A stretch of 64,000 bases of DNA from Symbiodinium natans (GCA_905221605.1 CAJNDS010001979.1:272501-336500); one strand, 5' to 3'; positions 10,016-20,916 are shown, counted from the stretch's first letter. Notes: generated from the sequence alone by a model not told the origin. Made by a program: numbers and translations.

Positions 10016-10841
10016 GTATGGGCTCTTTGACAGGGTTTTAGGGTTCAGCTCTAGAGAGTTTACAGGGTTTTGAGGTCTTCGCACTTTGTAGGGTTTTTGG
10101 GGGTTTCAGGAGCCAAAGGTTCGGAGGTATGGGTTTCTGACAGGGCTTGAGGGTTTGAGCTTGGGATGTTCCGTCTTGGAGCGAGTAGAGTTTAAGGCTT
10201 GTTCAGGGTTCTGTCAAAGTGTTCGGGTTTGCAGGGAGGAGGGTTTGGAGTCTTGTGCTGTTGGGGTTCAGGGTTTAGAGTTTAGAGCTCAGGGCTTGGT
10301 GCCTAGATTTGGGCTCCCATGCTCTTACTTGCGAGTCAACGGGCTTCTACGGACCCTATGAAAGGCTCTTCAATTGATCAAAGAGAAAACTAGACTCATC
10401 GACTTTGGTATCAGGAGGTCCTCCTCTTGAGCCAGGGTATCGCCCTGGACTACAACTTCGCGTGCCCTGGACGGCCCTGTGCGTGTTGCAGTGTATTTGA
10501 GGCCTCCGACTTGTGACGGGTTCTTTCTGTACGCTTCTGGCACAGCTATCTGCATCATGTGTAGTGAAACCAAGAACGGTCACCTGAACTTCCGTTTCTT
10601 TTTTTCGTGTAGCCGTGCAGTGATTAAGTGAACATGAGTGTGTAGTGATTGCATGAACTGCGTTAAGAGCGTGCGAAGCAAAAACTACTGTCCTTGCGAA
10701 TGAATAATTCGAGTATCACTCATGCGCTTCGTATGTTGATCAAGGCCGCAACGACGAGTTTGAAATACAGTCTCTGCACCAGAGCCCGAATAATTAGGTT
10801 ACCAGAGCCCCGAAGACCCCAGCATTAGGTCCCTGGAGGGA

Positions 10842-10930
10842 AGCCCTAAACCCTAAACCCTAAACCCTAAACCCTAAACCCTAAACCCTAAACCCTAAAC
10901 CCTAAACCCTAAACCCTAAACCCTAAACCC
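10842..10930 (-). repeat. CCCTAAA array
   Basis: About 12 heptamers, paired in inverted orientation with the TTTAGGG array at 11039-11098. The island between (10931-11038) is GC-rich but no frame is convincing. Positions 10360-10840 hold unique sequence without a supported gene. Confidence 0.95.
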
Positions 10931-11212
10931 CTTCAAGGCTTCTGGGAGTCGAACCCTTCACAAAGCAGTGCCCAGCTGCGCGTTAGGGAGGGTTCGGCAG
11001 CGCCATCCGACACAGCCTAAACCGTACCAAGCTCCGAAGGGTTTAGGGTTTAGGGTTTAGGGTTTAGGGTTTAGGGTTTAGGGTTTAGGGTTTAGGGTGT
11101 TGCCCCGTAGGCCCGAAACCCTAAACCTAAACTGAATCCCGAAGAGCTATATCATATGTCCCAAATCGTCAAACCCAATCCTCTCAACCCAAAACCCCGC
11201 TGATTTCCCAAG

Positions 11213-11300
11213 ACTGGCTCCAGCAGCAGATAGAGGCTCAAGTGTCCAACACAGGCTTTCGGGCGCGGGACTTCAGGCCAGAGCTTTTGCAAGAGATAAC
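11213..11300 (+). CDS. candidate exon, unidentified gene
   Basis: After TTTCCCAAG the frame reads WLQQQIEAQVSNTGFRARDF and on to a stop near 11301; the donor is unclear. Left flank CCCTAAA-type, right flank TTTAGGG. Confidence 0.42.
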
Positions 11301-11522
11301 CTAGGGTTGAGTAGGGTTTAGGGTTTAGGGTTTGGGGTTTAGGGTTTAGGGTTTGTTACCCCCCCCCTTCCCCGGGCCCTAAGCCCTCAACCCTGAACCC
11401 TCCACAGAAATATTCCTTTGTGGTGCTTTACTGTAACTTTAGCTCCTTAGCCTTTTTGGGTTTATTCGGTTTCTTAATCCGGCAGCTAAGAATTTAGTTT
11501 ATAATTACCCTCCTAAGTGCAG

Positions 11523-11616
11523 CAAATTCGCTGGCTCGATCTTAGGAAGCTCTCCGAGACGAAACTGCTCTACGAAGAGTCCCACGAAGGCATCATCGCC
11601 GGCGTCCGATTTGCAG
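11523..11616 (+). CDS. candidate exon, unidentified gene
   Basis: A pyrimidine-rich stretch and TAAGTGCAG precede 94 nt reading QIRWLDLRKLSETKLLYEES then HEGIIAGVRFA. The donor is CAG|GTGCCG. Strong coding character. Confidence 0.6.
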
Positions 11617-11938
11617 GTGCCGTGCTGCTGGATAGATCAGGGGACATAGGGAAACCCTAAACCCTGAAACTCTGTTCATAAGTAGGTATAGAAGTAGGAT
11701 CGCGCCCCTTTTCTCGGCATTAAGACCTACTTTACGCCCCTGTCAACCCTACAAGTCCTATAAAACCCTATAAGACCATGCAAAACCCTATAAACCCCAG
11801 AAAACCCTAAGAAAACCCTATAAACCCTTATAAAACCCTATAAAACCCTATAAACCCTAAACCCTAAACCCGCCAGATGCAGAGCCTGGAGCTCCCTTGG
11901 GTTAGAATTTGGTGGGTGGTCTAGATTTGGAAATGCAT

Positions 11939-12039
11939 GGGTACTTATATCCCCAGGCGCAACTCCACTTACAACCTACTTAGAGCTTAGAGGACTTATG
12001 GGGGGGGGGGGGGTAAAAGTATTGGGGTTAGAAGTACCC
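11939..12039. mobile_element. MITE family E, copy 1
   Basis: Left GGGTACTTATATCCCC and right GGGGTTAGAAGTACCC. The interior CCACTTACAACCTACTTAGA is identical to part of copy 2 at 30087-30184. A 13-G run sits inside. Confidence 0.7.
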
Positions 12040-12043
12040 TAGA

Positions 12044-12149
12044 CTTACTGTTGGCTAGCAGGGAAGGAGGGAATGAGGGCCCTACATATACCCTTTAAGG
12101 GATTGTATAGGGTACCTCATTCCCCCATTCCTGACGAGCCAACAGTAAG
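12044..12149. mobile_element. foldback element with CTTACTGTTGGCT ends
   Basis: 13-bp perfect terminal inverted repeats (CTTACTGTTGGCT / AGCCAACAGTAAG) and an internal inverted pair GGAATGAGGG/CCTCATTCC. It lies directly next to the family E copy. Confidence 0.75.
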
Positions 12150-12436
12150 CAGACCCTTTCCGCTAAATCCGGGTTGTGGGCGCTCTTGGCATGCTGCTCC
12201 TCCTCAGCCTCCCGAAGACCCCTCGTCCTGCCCCTAAGCCCCCCTCTTCCTAGGTTTCAGGGATGCCCGAATAGCCCTAAACCCCAAGCCCGGAACCCTA
12301 AGCCCTAAACCCCAGGGTTAAGGGTTTAGGGCTTAGGGTCTAGGGGGGGCGGGGTGGGGGCTCAGGGGCCCAGAATTCCGGAGGGTTAAGGTTTCAGGCT
12401 TTCTTCTTGGGATTGAGGGCTTAGGGTTTTAAGAGC

Positions 12437-12508
12437 AGATGCTGATTGCTGTTGGAGGTATTCCAGTTCTGGAAAATGTCTGCACCCTGCAGCAGATGTC
12501 GCAGCTCG
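12437..12508 (+). CDS. candidate exon, unidentified gene
   Basis: AGCAG acceptor; frame reads MLIAVGGIPVLENVCTLQQM; CTCG|GTCTTT donor. The helical AVGGIPVL motif resembles armadillo-type repeats, but one unit is not enough to call it. Confidence 0.35.
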
Positions 12509-12553
12509 GTCTTTGATTCATGGGATCCAGACCAACCGCTAAAGCTTAAGGCT

Positions 12554-12649
12554 GAACCCTAAACCCTAAACCCTAAACCCTAAACCCTAAACCCTAAACC
12601 CTAAACCCTAAACCCTAAACCCTAAACCCTAAACCCTAAACCCTAAACC
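12554..12649 (-). repeat. CCCTAAA array
   Basis: About 13 heptamers. A second array lies at 12897-12967; the 12650-12896 island is mixed sequence with T-rich and C-rich tracts and no supported gene. Confidence 0.95.
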
Positions 12650-13380
12650 GGGATACGAGGAGGGACGGACCTCGAAGGCTCGCCATCCCACTACCCTGTA
12701 TATCTTTTTTTTTTCTATACACTGTCATATGTCCTTTTCTTCGTTCTTTTGTTCGTCGCCTCATTTTCTCCTAGGTTAAATATGTCTTGCACATTCATAT
12801 TAAGTCATACGCCGAAGCAGCCCTACATGAGCCCGGAAGGGTCGCCAAGAGGGGGCGGCCGCTGTAACTCGAGGAGTGGTCCAGGCACCCCCAGAACCCT
12901 AAACCCTAAACCCTAAACCCTAAACCCTAAACCCTAAACCCTAAACCCTAAACCCTAAACCCTAAATTAGGCTTTAGGGTCTCGGGATCCGGACTGAATT
13001 GGGAAAAACTCCTTCGCTCGTACTTCAGGAGCGGCTCATGACCCTATTTCGTTTACGAAAGGGCATGGGAGAAGGTTTTAGGGTTTAGAGTTTAGGGTTT
13101 AGGGGCCGAACACACTCCTCAACCTCTGTAAGTCAGTCCTGAGCTGAAGGCATTATAGGGGCCCTCATAATTTAAGGTCTTGGGGGGTTATTATAGTGTA
13201 ATTGTAAAGGGACCATGAGGGATAATTATTAGTTTCTTCTTCCGACTTCTATAGTAGGTTTTTCAGGGATGCTTGTTGTAATCCTCTGATATAGCCCGTG
13301 TTATTTATATTATATCATATTATATTATATATATATATACATATATATATCCCTCAGTACTCTTTAATGGCCCCTTGCAG

Positions 13381-13418
13381 AAGCCTTCAAGAAGGGTACG
13401 CAGGCGCCAGGGGCGGAG
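13381..13418 (+). CDS. candidate short exon
   Basis: CCCCTTGCAG acceptor after a (TA)n tract at 13303-13350; 38 nt reading AFKKGTQAPGAE; donor GAG|GTGAGG. Short but with good splice consensus. Confidence 0.42.
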
Positions 13419-13474
13419 GTGAGGCGGGGATCCAAGAGGTGCAATCAGAACACGAATACCAATAAGAGTCATTA

Positions 13475-13568
13475 GGGTTAGGGTTTAGGGTTTAGGGTTT
13501 AGGGTTTAGGGTTTAGGGTTTAGGGTTTAGGGTTTAGGGTGTAGGGTTTCGGGTTTGGGTTTAGGGTT
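13475..13568 (+). repeat. TTTAGGG array
   Basis: About 12 heptamers with TTTAGGGTG variants, followed by a GGGGGTTTCCGAAAATAGG segment shared with the family B foldback. Confidence 0.92.
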
Positions 13569-13958
13569 TAGGGTGTAGGGATGGGGGTTTCCGAAAATAG
13601 GTGGTGCACTTTTGGGGGTTCCTATAATAAGGATTGTACCATTTTGGGGTTATTAACGGTAGCCTTGTATGAGGAAATACCCAAAGGGTCACTTCTCTAA
13701 GTTATGGTCCCTTTGGGGGTTCCTATTATAAGCCCCTTAGGGTACCCCAAAACAGGAGTTACTACTATTTGCTTGAAAACCCCCCAAAAAATGATGATAA
13801 TAAAACAAGAACAAAAGTAAAAATGAAAAATACAGAACAAGAATCCCCATATTGCTCTTTACAAGGAAGAATATGTTTAAACATTGTTAGTGAGGTTCTA
13901 GAGGGCCCCCCTTCTACCCCCCCACCCCTCCCCCCCAGACCCTAAAAACCCTACATCC

Positions 13959-14065
13959 TATGGGTGGCTGTCAAAATTCTGATCCCTTTTGGGGTACCCT
14001 AGATATTAGGTGCCGTATTATAATAGGGATCCAAAAAGGGACCATCATTTTGACAACCACCCATA
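13959..14065. mobile_element. MITE family A, copy 2
   Basis: 107 bp with ends TATGGGTGGCTGTCAAAA and TTTTGACAACCACCCATA; the interior is the reverse complement of copy 1 (6294-6402). Confidence 0.8.
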
Positions 14066-14179
14066 TGCACGCTTCAAAGCAGGGCTATATGGCTGTACTG
14101 GGGTTGCAGAGGGTTGCTCCGCTAGAACGCTGATGAGCTGCTCCTTCTGATTTTTGTGCAGACCACCCAAAGCCTGCGT

Positions 14180-14260
14180 TCAGGGTTTAGGGTTTAGGGT
14201 TTAGGGTTTAGGGTTTAGGGTTTAGGGTTTAGGGTTTATGGTTTAGGGTTTAGGGTTTAC
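14180..14260 (+). repeat. TTTAGGG array
   Basis: About 11 heptamers, one TTTATGG variant. Positions 14261-14450 downstream are open in one frame with possible donor ACC|GTATAA, too weak to list separately. Confidence 0.93.
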
Positions 14261-14929
14261 CTTGTCGTGGCCCTGGCCCGAGGAGTCCAGGAGTCACAAA
14301 TCTGCAGACCTCCGCACCAGAATCCCTCCACATCCCTTGCTGCATCCCGTTCTGAAACCGTATAAACGGTCGTCTGCACGGACCCATTGCAGCCGAATCC
14401 AGCCTACTGCGCAGATGCACCTTTCAAGCTGAAGCCTTGTCTTTTTTCCTGAACCTCAAACCCTTGACCCTGAATCCTCATCTGTAGGGGTTTTCAAATC
14501 AAAGAGGGCGCCATTCCCCAAACCCCAAGCCTGGACCTCAACCTTCCCGAAGCCCAATCCCTAAGCCCTGAGCTCCAAACTTCGAAGGCGTTGTAGAGAT
14601 GTCGTGACGGGCAGTGACAGCATCGAAGCCAAGTGAGGCCTTCCTCGCCGCTCCATTGACCCATGGCGGACGCTGCAGCGCACGGCCTTGTTCAAAATTG
14701 GCTAATCTGCGGATTCCTGGCCCACTGTCTGGCCACTGGTTAAACATGGACAGCAATGGCCCGAAGTATGGCGTTTACAACTTGGTCTAAAGGAATCCTG
14801 CCCCGACCGTCTGGCTTTGTTTTAGGTCCACTGCCTGGCTTTCGGCGGGCTCTTCCAGGACTTCCGTTCAAGGTCGCGGGATCTGCCAGTCCCGCCGCCC
14901 CCGCCAGTTTCGTGGGGTCATTGGATCAG

Positions 14930-15590
14930 CCCATACTCTGCACGAAACGGCATGCTGAACCGTACTGGCAAAGTCTGGCACAACCTTACCGAGGAAGACA
15001 AGGTCCTGATGGGGCCGATCTTTCTGGAGCCGCACGACCAGCAGCCTGTGTTTTGCAAGCAGAAGGAGATGGAGGGCGGCGATCGGATACCTCAGGTTAG
15101 CATGAGAGATGCACTGACCTACAAGCATTTCTTGTTTGTGCTGCTGAAAAGGTCATCCCAAGTCTACAGCCTTCGCCGGAAGCAGCTGTCCCAAGCAGCC
15201 GTGCGGCAGCGGCGGCAGCGTCGAGAACGCCGCCGGCGAGGCGTGCCAAGCTCCGTGCCCGACAAGCTGCGGCAGCACCGCTTGCGCGAGGTCCGGGCAT
15301 TGCTGCAGGCAGCCTTGTGGCCACGCAGCCCGCGTGGCTGCAAGCGCGCGGGCGAGAGCTGCAAGCTCTCCGACTCCGCGTGGGCATGGAAGAAGCCTAG
15401 AGAGTTTCTGGCCTTGAGTTTGACGCTGAGCAGTTGGCAAAAGGTCGCAACTGCAGGCGCCGTCACAGTTTCCCCTTCTTTGATGCTACTCGGGCGCTGC
15501 TACCGCCAAGATGTAGGACATTTGAGTTCAAACCCGAAAAGCATGGTCCCACTGAAGTTCAAGGGCTTCTGGAGCTTGACCGGATTTTGA
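14930..15590 (+). CDS. unidentified coding region, probably two exons
   Basis: An open frame runs through the GC-rich island. The part from about 14930 (TCAG acceptor) reads NGMLNRTGKVWHNLTEEDKV and reaches a good donor, CAG|GTTAGC, at 15094-15095. It is therefore probably an exon of about 165 nt ending there, although the ORF continues uninterrupted to 15590. The later segment (about 15175-15420) is Arg/Leu/Ala-rich with repeated RRQRRERRRR-like runs and could be a separate exon in the same frame. No family recognised. An ATG at 14952 is the first in-frame start, but given the surrounding exons I do not think translation starts here. Confidence 0.45.
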
Positions 15591-15599
15591 GGGGCTCTT

Positions 15600-16007
15600 T
15601 GTAAAGGCTTGAAACTTTGAACTCGTAGTGCCCCCCAAGAACACATGACCAAACATCAGAAAGAAAACATGCCCGGACAGAAAGCGAAGCCCTTAAAGCC
15701 TTAAAAAGGCTGCCCGCCTTCCTCACAGGGTGTGGTCGGCGAGCGCGGGAACCTCCGTCGGGTTGAAAAAGAACATAGCAGTTAGCAGCTCATGCTTGAA
15801 GACACGAACCAGCCCTCAACAGAATCTGGCTTTGCGTCGCAGTTTTCGAACGACGCTGTTGACGAAACAAATATACAGAAACAAATAACTCGGTAGGCTC
15901 TGGACTATACTAAATGCTAAACCCTAAACCCTAAATTAAGCCCTATAGAAACCCTAATCCCTAAACCCTCAGCCGCTCTATCATGCATAATACAACCGTT
16001 CATGAGT
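15600..16007. other. unique sequence, no supported feature
   Basis: No convincing reading frame, repeat or RNA gene. Short CCCTAAA patches near 15915-15970. Confidence 0.5.
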
Positions 16008-16332
16008 TTGCGGGCAAGTTCCTAAAATTAGCGGGCAAGGTCCTAAAAGTGGAAAGGTCATAAAGTTAGCGGGCAAGGTCCTAAAATCAGTTGGCAAGGT
16101 CGTCGGCTGACCCATGACCTTGCCCACTAATTTTTATGACCTTGCCCACTAATTTTACAACCTTGCCCGCTAAAGGACCTTGGGCACCAGGTTTATGACC
16201 CGGGCAAGGTCATAAAATTAGCGGGCAAGGTGCGGCAAGGTCATCAAAGAAGCGGGCAAGGTCATAAATTTAGCGGGCAAGGTCAGAAAAATAGTGGCCA
16301 ACGTCATACAAGTAGCGGGCAAGGTCATAAAA
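16008..16332. repeat. clustered GCGGGCAAGGTCATAAA repeats in both orientations
   Basis: About 13 copies of a 20-28-bp unit built on GCGGGCAAGGTCATAAAATT. Those at about 16110-16180 are inverted (GACCTTGCCCACTAATTTT), the rest direct. Apparent open frames are repeat translations. Confidence 0.8.
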
Positions 16333-17075
16333 CTAGTGCTGGGCTACCCCCTCCACCCCACCCTCCCCCCTTTTTGGGCCCCGGGCAACCCCCATTCTCG
16401 GCCCGAGAAGGAGGAGTCTTCAAAGGTGAAATGTTCAGGGACGAGTGCTTCGGGTTTAATTAGGGCTAAGAGTTTGGGTTGCGTGTGAATTATTTATAAT
16501 CTTAATGGTAAGCGAGTCTCTGGGTGGGTGGGTATTTTTCCGGCGCCTGAAAAGCTGCTAACCTGGTAAATGCTTGAACTCTAAGATGTTGAACCCTAAA
16601 CCCTAAACGCTAAACCCTAAACTTTTAAACCCTAAACCCTAAACCCTACGCCCTGTCCCTTATTGGGTTTAATAAGAGGCTTCTATTTGGGAGTGTTTGG
16701 TTTAATGGCCATCCTAGGATATATCATGCACCTAAATAGTGTCTCCCCCGCTCCCAAGCACCAGTAAGATATTGTGCCGACGCTGGGTGGGGTTTCGGGT
16801 TTAGGGTTTAGGGTTTAGGGTTTAGGGTGTACTAGGGAGGTATGGCATTGCCTGCGGGCTTCGAAACTCGGGGATCAACCCGTTATAAGGTGTTAGGGAG
16901 TGTTAAGGGGGAGGGCTGCAAGCGCGTGTTGTCCCAACCCGCCCCCCCCTTTCCCCTCCCTTATGCGCCGTCTTGGGCCTTGCGAAGCAAGGCATTATCC
17001 TTGCCAACCCCTCAACAATACACCCTAGACCTCTGACAACCGAGGCAAGTTTCGTATCACTACGCTCAGTTTCAG

Positions 17076-17167
17076 CCTGTGGTGGACACTGTCCTGAATG
17101 CCCACTCCACGTACGAGCTCCAGTCGCTCGCCGCGACCTACGCCAGCGAGTGTCTCGGCTTCTCTAA
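17076..17167 (+). CDS. candidate exon, unidentified gene
   Basis: TTTCAG acceptor; frame reads PVVDTVLNAHSTYELQSLAA then TYASECLGFS. It runs into CCCTAAG repeats; a GC donor (AA|GCCCTA) is possible. Confidence 0.5.
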
Positions 17168-17280
17168 GCCCTAAGCCCTAACCCTAAACCCTAAACCCTA
17201 AACCCTAAGAGAGGGGACTGTTGTGAGGCGGAGTTTTTTTTGAAGTTGATTTTCTTGCGAGTGCAAAGCAGATGTACGAG

Positions 17281-18870
17281 GGTTTAGGGTTATAACGCCG
17301 ACGGTATAAATGCCCTGACCTTAGGTGCATGAGGTTTAGACATTAAAACCTTTAAGCCTTATAAGGCTTTTAAAGGTTCAATTAAACTCAGGTTTGGGCA
17401 TTCAACCTAGGTTAAACCTTAAACCCTATAGTGCAGCCCTACAGGGTTTAAACCCTATAAGAGGTTAAAGGTTTAGAGTTTAAGGTTTAGGGCATTGCAA
17501 AAACGTAACCCTCAGGGATTTAATCACTTTACTGTTTTCCTTAAGCCTGAAAGCATATAGTGTTTGGGTTTAGGGTTATAACGCTAAATAGGATAAGAAC
17601 CTTATAACCCTATATGGGGTTGTATAAAAACCCCGAGTTAAATCTATTCATCCTACAAGCTTAGTACTGGAACCGACGTTCCCGTGAGCCGGTTGGGTTT
17701 TCGTTGATTTGTAGTACAAGCTTAGTACTGGAACCGACGTTCCCGTGAGCCGATTGGGTTTTCGTTGATTTGTAGTACAAGCTTAGTACTGGAACGGACG
17801 TGCCCCTGAGCAGGCTGGGTTTTCATTGATTTGTTGTACAAGCTTAGTACTGAAACCGGCTAGGTTTCCGTTGATTTGTAGTGCAAGCTGAGCAGGCTGG
17901 GTTTTCAATGTTTTCATGTATTTGTAGTACAAGCTTATCACTGGAATAGCGCCTGCCCGCCCTGTTACTACAAAGTTATCGGTTTATTTTCTTGGTTATC
18001 GTTTTACGAGTCAGAAGCACGGCCCAAACGCTTCGGGCAATTCCTTTCAAAATCGACTGCGCGGGGTTTTGATACAACCCCATATTATCGGCCTTGAGAC
18101 TTAAACCCTACTGTTTACCTTAAGCTTTACAGCAGATAGGGTTTAGGGTTATAACGCTGAAGGTATAAATGCCCACACCTTAGGTACATCAGGTTTAGGC
18201 ATTAAAACATTTAAGCCCTATAAGGTTTTTAAAGGTTTAACCCTATAGGATTTAAACCCTGTAAGAGGTTAAAGGTTTCGAGTGTAAAGTTTAGGGCATT
18301 GCAAAAACGTAACCTTAGACCCTCAGGGATTTAATCATTTTACTGTTTTCCTTAAGCCTTAATTAAAGTATATAGGCTTTAGGGTTATAACGCTAAACTC
18401 TATAGGATTAGAACCTTATAACCTTATATTATAGGCCTTGAGACTTAAACCCTACTGTTTACCTTAAGCTTTACAGCATAAAGGGTTTAGGGTTCTAATG
18501 CTGAATGTATAAATGCCCAGACCTTAAATACATCAGGTTTAGGCATTAAAGCCTTTAAGCCCTATAAGGTTTTCAGAGGTTTAAGGCCTGGGGATTTAAA
18601 TTCAAGTTTGGGCATTCAAGCTAGGTTAAGCCTTAAACCCTATAGGGCCCCTTTCAGGTCAGGGTTTATCTACCCTACCGGGTTAGCCCTTTAGGGTTTA
18701 AACCCTATAAGAGGTTAAAGGTTTAGAATTTAAGGTTTAGGGCATTGCAAAAACGTAACCCTAGTCCCTCAGTGATTTAACCACTTTACTGTTTTCCTTA
18801 AGCCTTAAAGCATATAGGGTTTAGGGTCATAACGCTAAACTCTATAGGATTTTTAACCTTATAACCCTAC
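17281..18870 (+). repeat. three dispersed copies of a 300-390-bp unit
   Basis: Copies at about 17281-17640, 18138-18430 and 18484-18870 share GGGTTATAACGC, GGTATAAATGCCC, CAGGTTTAGGCATTAAA, GCATTGCAAAAACGTAACC and TTTACTGTTTTCCTTAAGCC in the same order. AT-rich and non-coding. Confidence 0.8.
17654..17900 (+). repeat. 61-bp tandem repeat, four units
   Basis: Units start TACAAGCTTAGTACTGGAAC at 17654, 17715, 17776 and 17837, ending GTTTTCGTTGATTTGTAG. The first three are nearly full length; the fourth is shortened and followed by decayed fragments to about 17945. Confidence 0.9.
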
Positions 18871-19020
18871 GTTATTAGCACCCACATCATCAAGACATGT
18901 CCTGTAGGCCCCGGGGACGCGAGAATACTATGAGCAGATATCCTTTTACTCGCACATGTGACATCGCAACCTTCAGATATAGCGCTGGAACCAAGGTGAG
19001 ATTGGATATCGTTTTGTGAA

Positions 19021-19281
19021 GGAGTTGTGGCTGTGACATCCATGTTTCGAAACAGGGGCTGTGTTTCGAAACAAAGGCTGTGTTTCGAAAGCAGGGAACT
19101 TCCGAATAACAGGTCTGGAAATACGTGAAAGCAAACCGACTGTGGCACAGCTACGGCTGTTATGCTTGAGGGGGGGGAGGGGGGGGGGGGGGGGCGGAGG
19201 GACTCCTGCCAAAACGGGCCAACTTCCAAAAACCCCCCCTCCCCCCCCTCCCCCCCCTCCCCCCTCCCCCCCCCCCCCCCC
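19021..19281. repeat. TTTCGAAAC triplet followed by G-tract/C-tract foldback
   Basis: Three tandem GTGTTTCGAAACA-type units (19040-19095), then a run of more than 25 mostly G (19171-19196). The run is mirrored about 40 bp later by C-tracts (19235-19281) separated by single T. Pro-rich and Gly-rich open frames here are artefacts. Confidence 0.75.
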
Positions 19282-20135
19282 AAATCATGTATGCCAAACA
19301 TCATGGTCAAGATTCCCACTTATGAATGGACTGTTGTGAGGCCATAAGTTTAAAGTTGTAAGCGTTTACTAACCCCTAAACCTGATTAAATGACTGAAAA
19401 CTACCCAACAACTCCGCCTCACAACAGTCCTTTCTGAACCCTAAACCCTAAACCTTAAACCTTGAACCCCGAAATCCAAAACCCTAAGCCCTAAACCCTA
19501 AACCCTAAGTCCTAAGCCCTCTTTTTAGCTTTGCCCCTCTCACCTGCTCAACGACACAACAGCCCGCAAGCCCGAGCCAGGGCTAGGGCTTAGGGTTTAG
19601 GGTTTCATTAGGGCCCTAAAAACCCCAAAGCTCAACAAACCTTCCCCCCCCACCCCCCGCCGGTGTCTAGAAATTGAGGGCTTCAGGGTTTTCATACCAG
19701 TCTGGCAGTTGATCTCCATCATCCCATGCATACTCCCAACACCATTGGTTGAGTGTTTTTTTGGGCGGGGCTTCAGGGGCTTCGTAAGAGGTAAGGATTT
19801 CGTGGAAGCACCGGTGTGACTTGGGCTTTGTAGGCTTGCAGGCAGACCTCTGTACATTTCGAAGCTCTACATAAACCCTCAACCCCAACCCTAAAACCCA
19901 AAACCCTAAACCCTAAACCCTAATCCCTAATCCCTAAACCCTAAACCCTAAACCCTAAACCCTGGGCCCGGTCTCCATCAACCCCGCACGCGCCTTGAGA
20001 CAGTTGTAGAGGGCAAAAGAAGCCGGAACTGAGAGAACTGAGCCTAGGCTCTACAAGCTTACAGCAACTTTTTGTCTGCTCTAGGGTTCAGGGTTCAGGT
20101 TTAGGGTTTTGGGTTTTAGGCTTTAGGGGTGTTGT

Positions 20136-20238
20136 TTTGGGATGTTTCCCCTTAGACTAACAGTGCTTAGTCGGGATTGTAATAGGGGTTACTGTACTCC
20201 CTATTAAGGACTGTTAGTATAAGGGGGTACATCCCAAG
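20136..20238. mobile_element. MITE family C
   Basis: Left TTGGGATGTTTCCCCTTAGA and right AAGGGGGTACATCCCAA are imperfect inverted repeats, with an inner pair CTAACAGTGCTTAG / AAGGACTGTTAG. Related fragments at 6410-6462 and 63659-63745. Confidence 0.65.
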
Positions 20239-20274
20239 TGTTTTTTCATCTCAAAACCTGGTCATGGCGTTCAG

Positions 20275-20338
20275 GATTTCCACCCTGTCTACTGCGCTCT
20301 TCCATGCGCAAGAGGCGGCCGCCGCATTGCCCTTCGCC
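20275..20338 (+). CDS. candidate exon, unidentified gene
   Basis: TTCAG acceptor; one frame reads ISTLSTALFHAQEAAAALPF. Another frame is also open across the interval, so the reading is uncertain. Possible GA donor. Confidence 0.35.
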
Positions 20339-20774
20339 TGATGCTTACTTGGAATTCAGGGTTTAGGGTTTAGGGTTAGCCTTGTAAGTAGGCTGGTACG
20401 TAAGGATACACGCAGGATAGCACCAAGTTATAGCCTCTGCTAGAGTGCTTCGTTCAGCGTTCAGGGGTTAGTGTGTAGTAATTAGGAGTTTTAGGATAAC
20501 CCGAAGCCCTAGCTCTTGAACCCTAAACCCTAACACCCAGGCCCCAAAGGGTTTAGGTTTAGGGTTTAAGGTTGCTTAGGGTTTACTTTAATAGGATTGT
20601 TGAGGGTGTAGGGTTCAGGCTCAGACTTCACATGCCCTTGTCTTCGTTTAAGGGGATCTTCAAAATGGGCCGCCAATCAGAAGGGCACAACCTTCAGGGC
20701 CGAATCCCCTAGAAGCCCGGAACCCTAAAGCCCTAAACCCTAAGCCCTAAACCCTACAAGTTCCACTCTGTGAT

Positions 20775-20890
20775 TCCGGGCCTCAAACCCCTAACCCTAA
20801 ACCCTAAACCCTAAACCCTAAACCCTAAACCCTAAACCCTAAGCCCTAAGCCCTAAGCCCTAAGCCCTAAGCCCTAAGCCCTAAGCCCTC
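20775..20890 (-). repeat. CCCTAAA array switching to CCCTAAG
   Basis: CCCTAAA units change abruptly to eight or more CCCTAAG units from about 20837 on, a local spread of one variant. Confidence 0.9.
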
Positions 20891-20916
20891 AACCCTAAAA
20901 ATCCCCGACACCCCAG

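Larger units (their letters stand above)
17215..19430. mobile_element. 2.2-kb structure with 21-bp perfect terminal inverted repeats
   Basis: GGACTGTTGTGAGGCGGAG (plus TT) at 17215-17235 is exactly inverted at 19410-19430. A third partial copy, GGACTGTTGTGAGGCC, lies at about 19327. The interior is made of three long repeats, a 61-bp tandem and a G/C foldback, with no transposase. It is either a composite non-autonomous transposon or a set of nested repeats. A target duplication is not obvious. Confidence 0.55.

Noticed and set aside
14952-15590. Single-exon 212-residue gene starting at ATG 14952
   Set aside because: The frame is open upstream of the ATG and contains a good splice donor at 15095; it is better read as internal exon(s).
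16008-16332. CRISPR-like array
   Set aside because: Unit length and spacing are irregular, orientation flips internally, and the host is eukaryotic with no cas genes.
16230-16463. 77-codon frame with repeated SGQGH units
   Set aside because: Translation of the GCGGGCAAGGTCATAAA repeats, not a repeat protein.
19061-19347. Gly-rich and Pro-rich frames on both strands
   Set aside because: Products of the G-run/C-run foldback.
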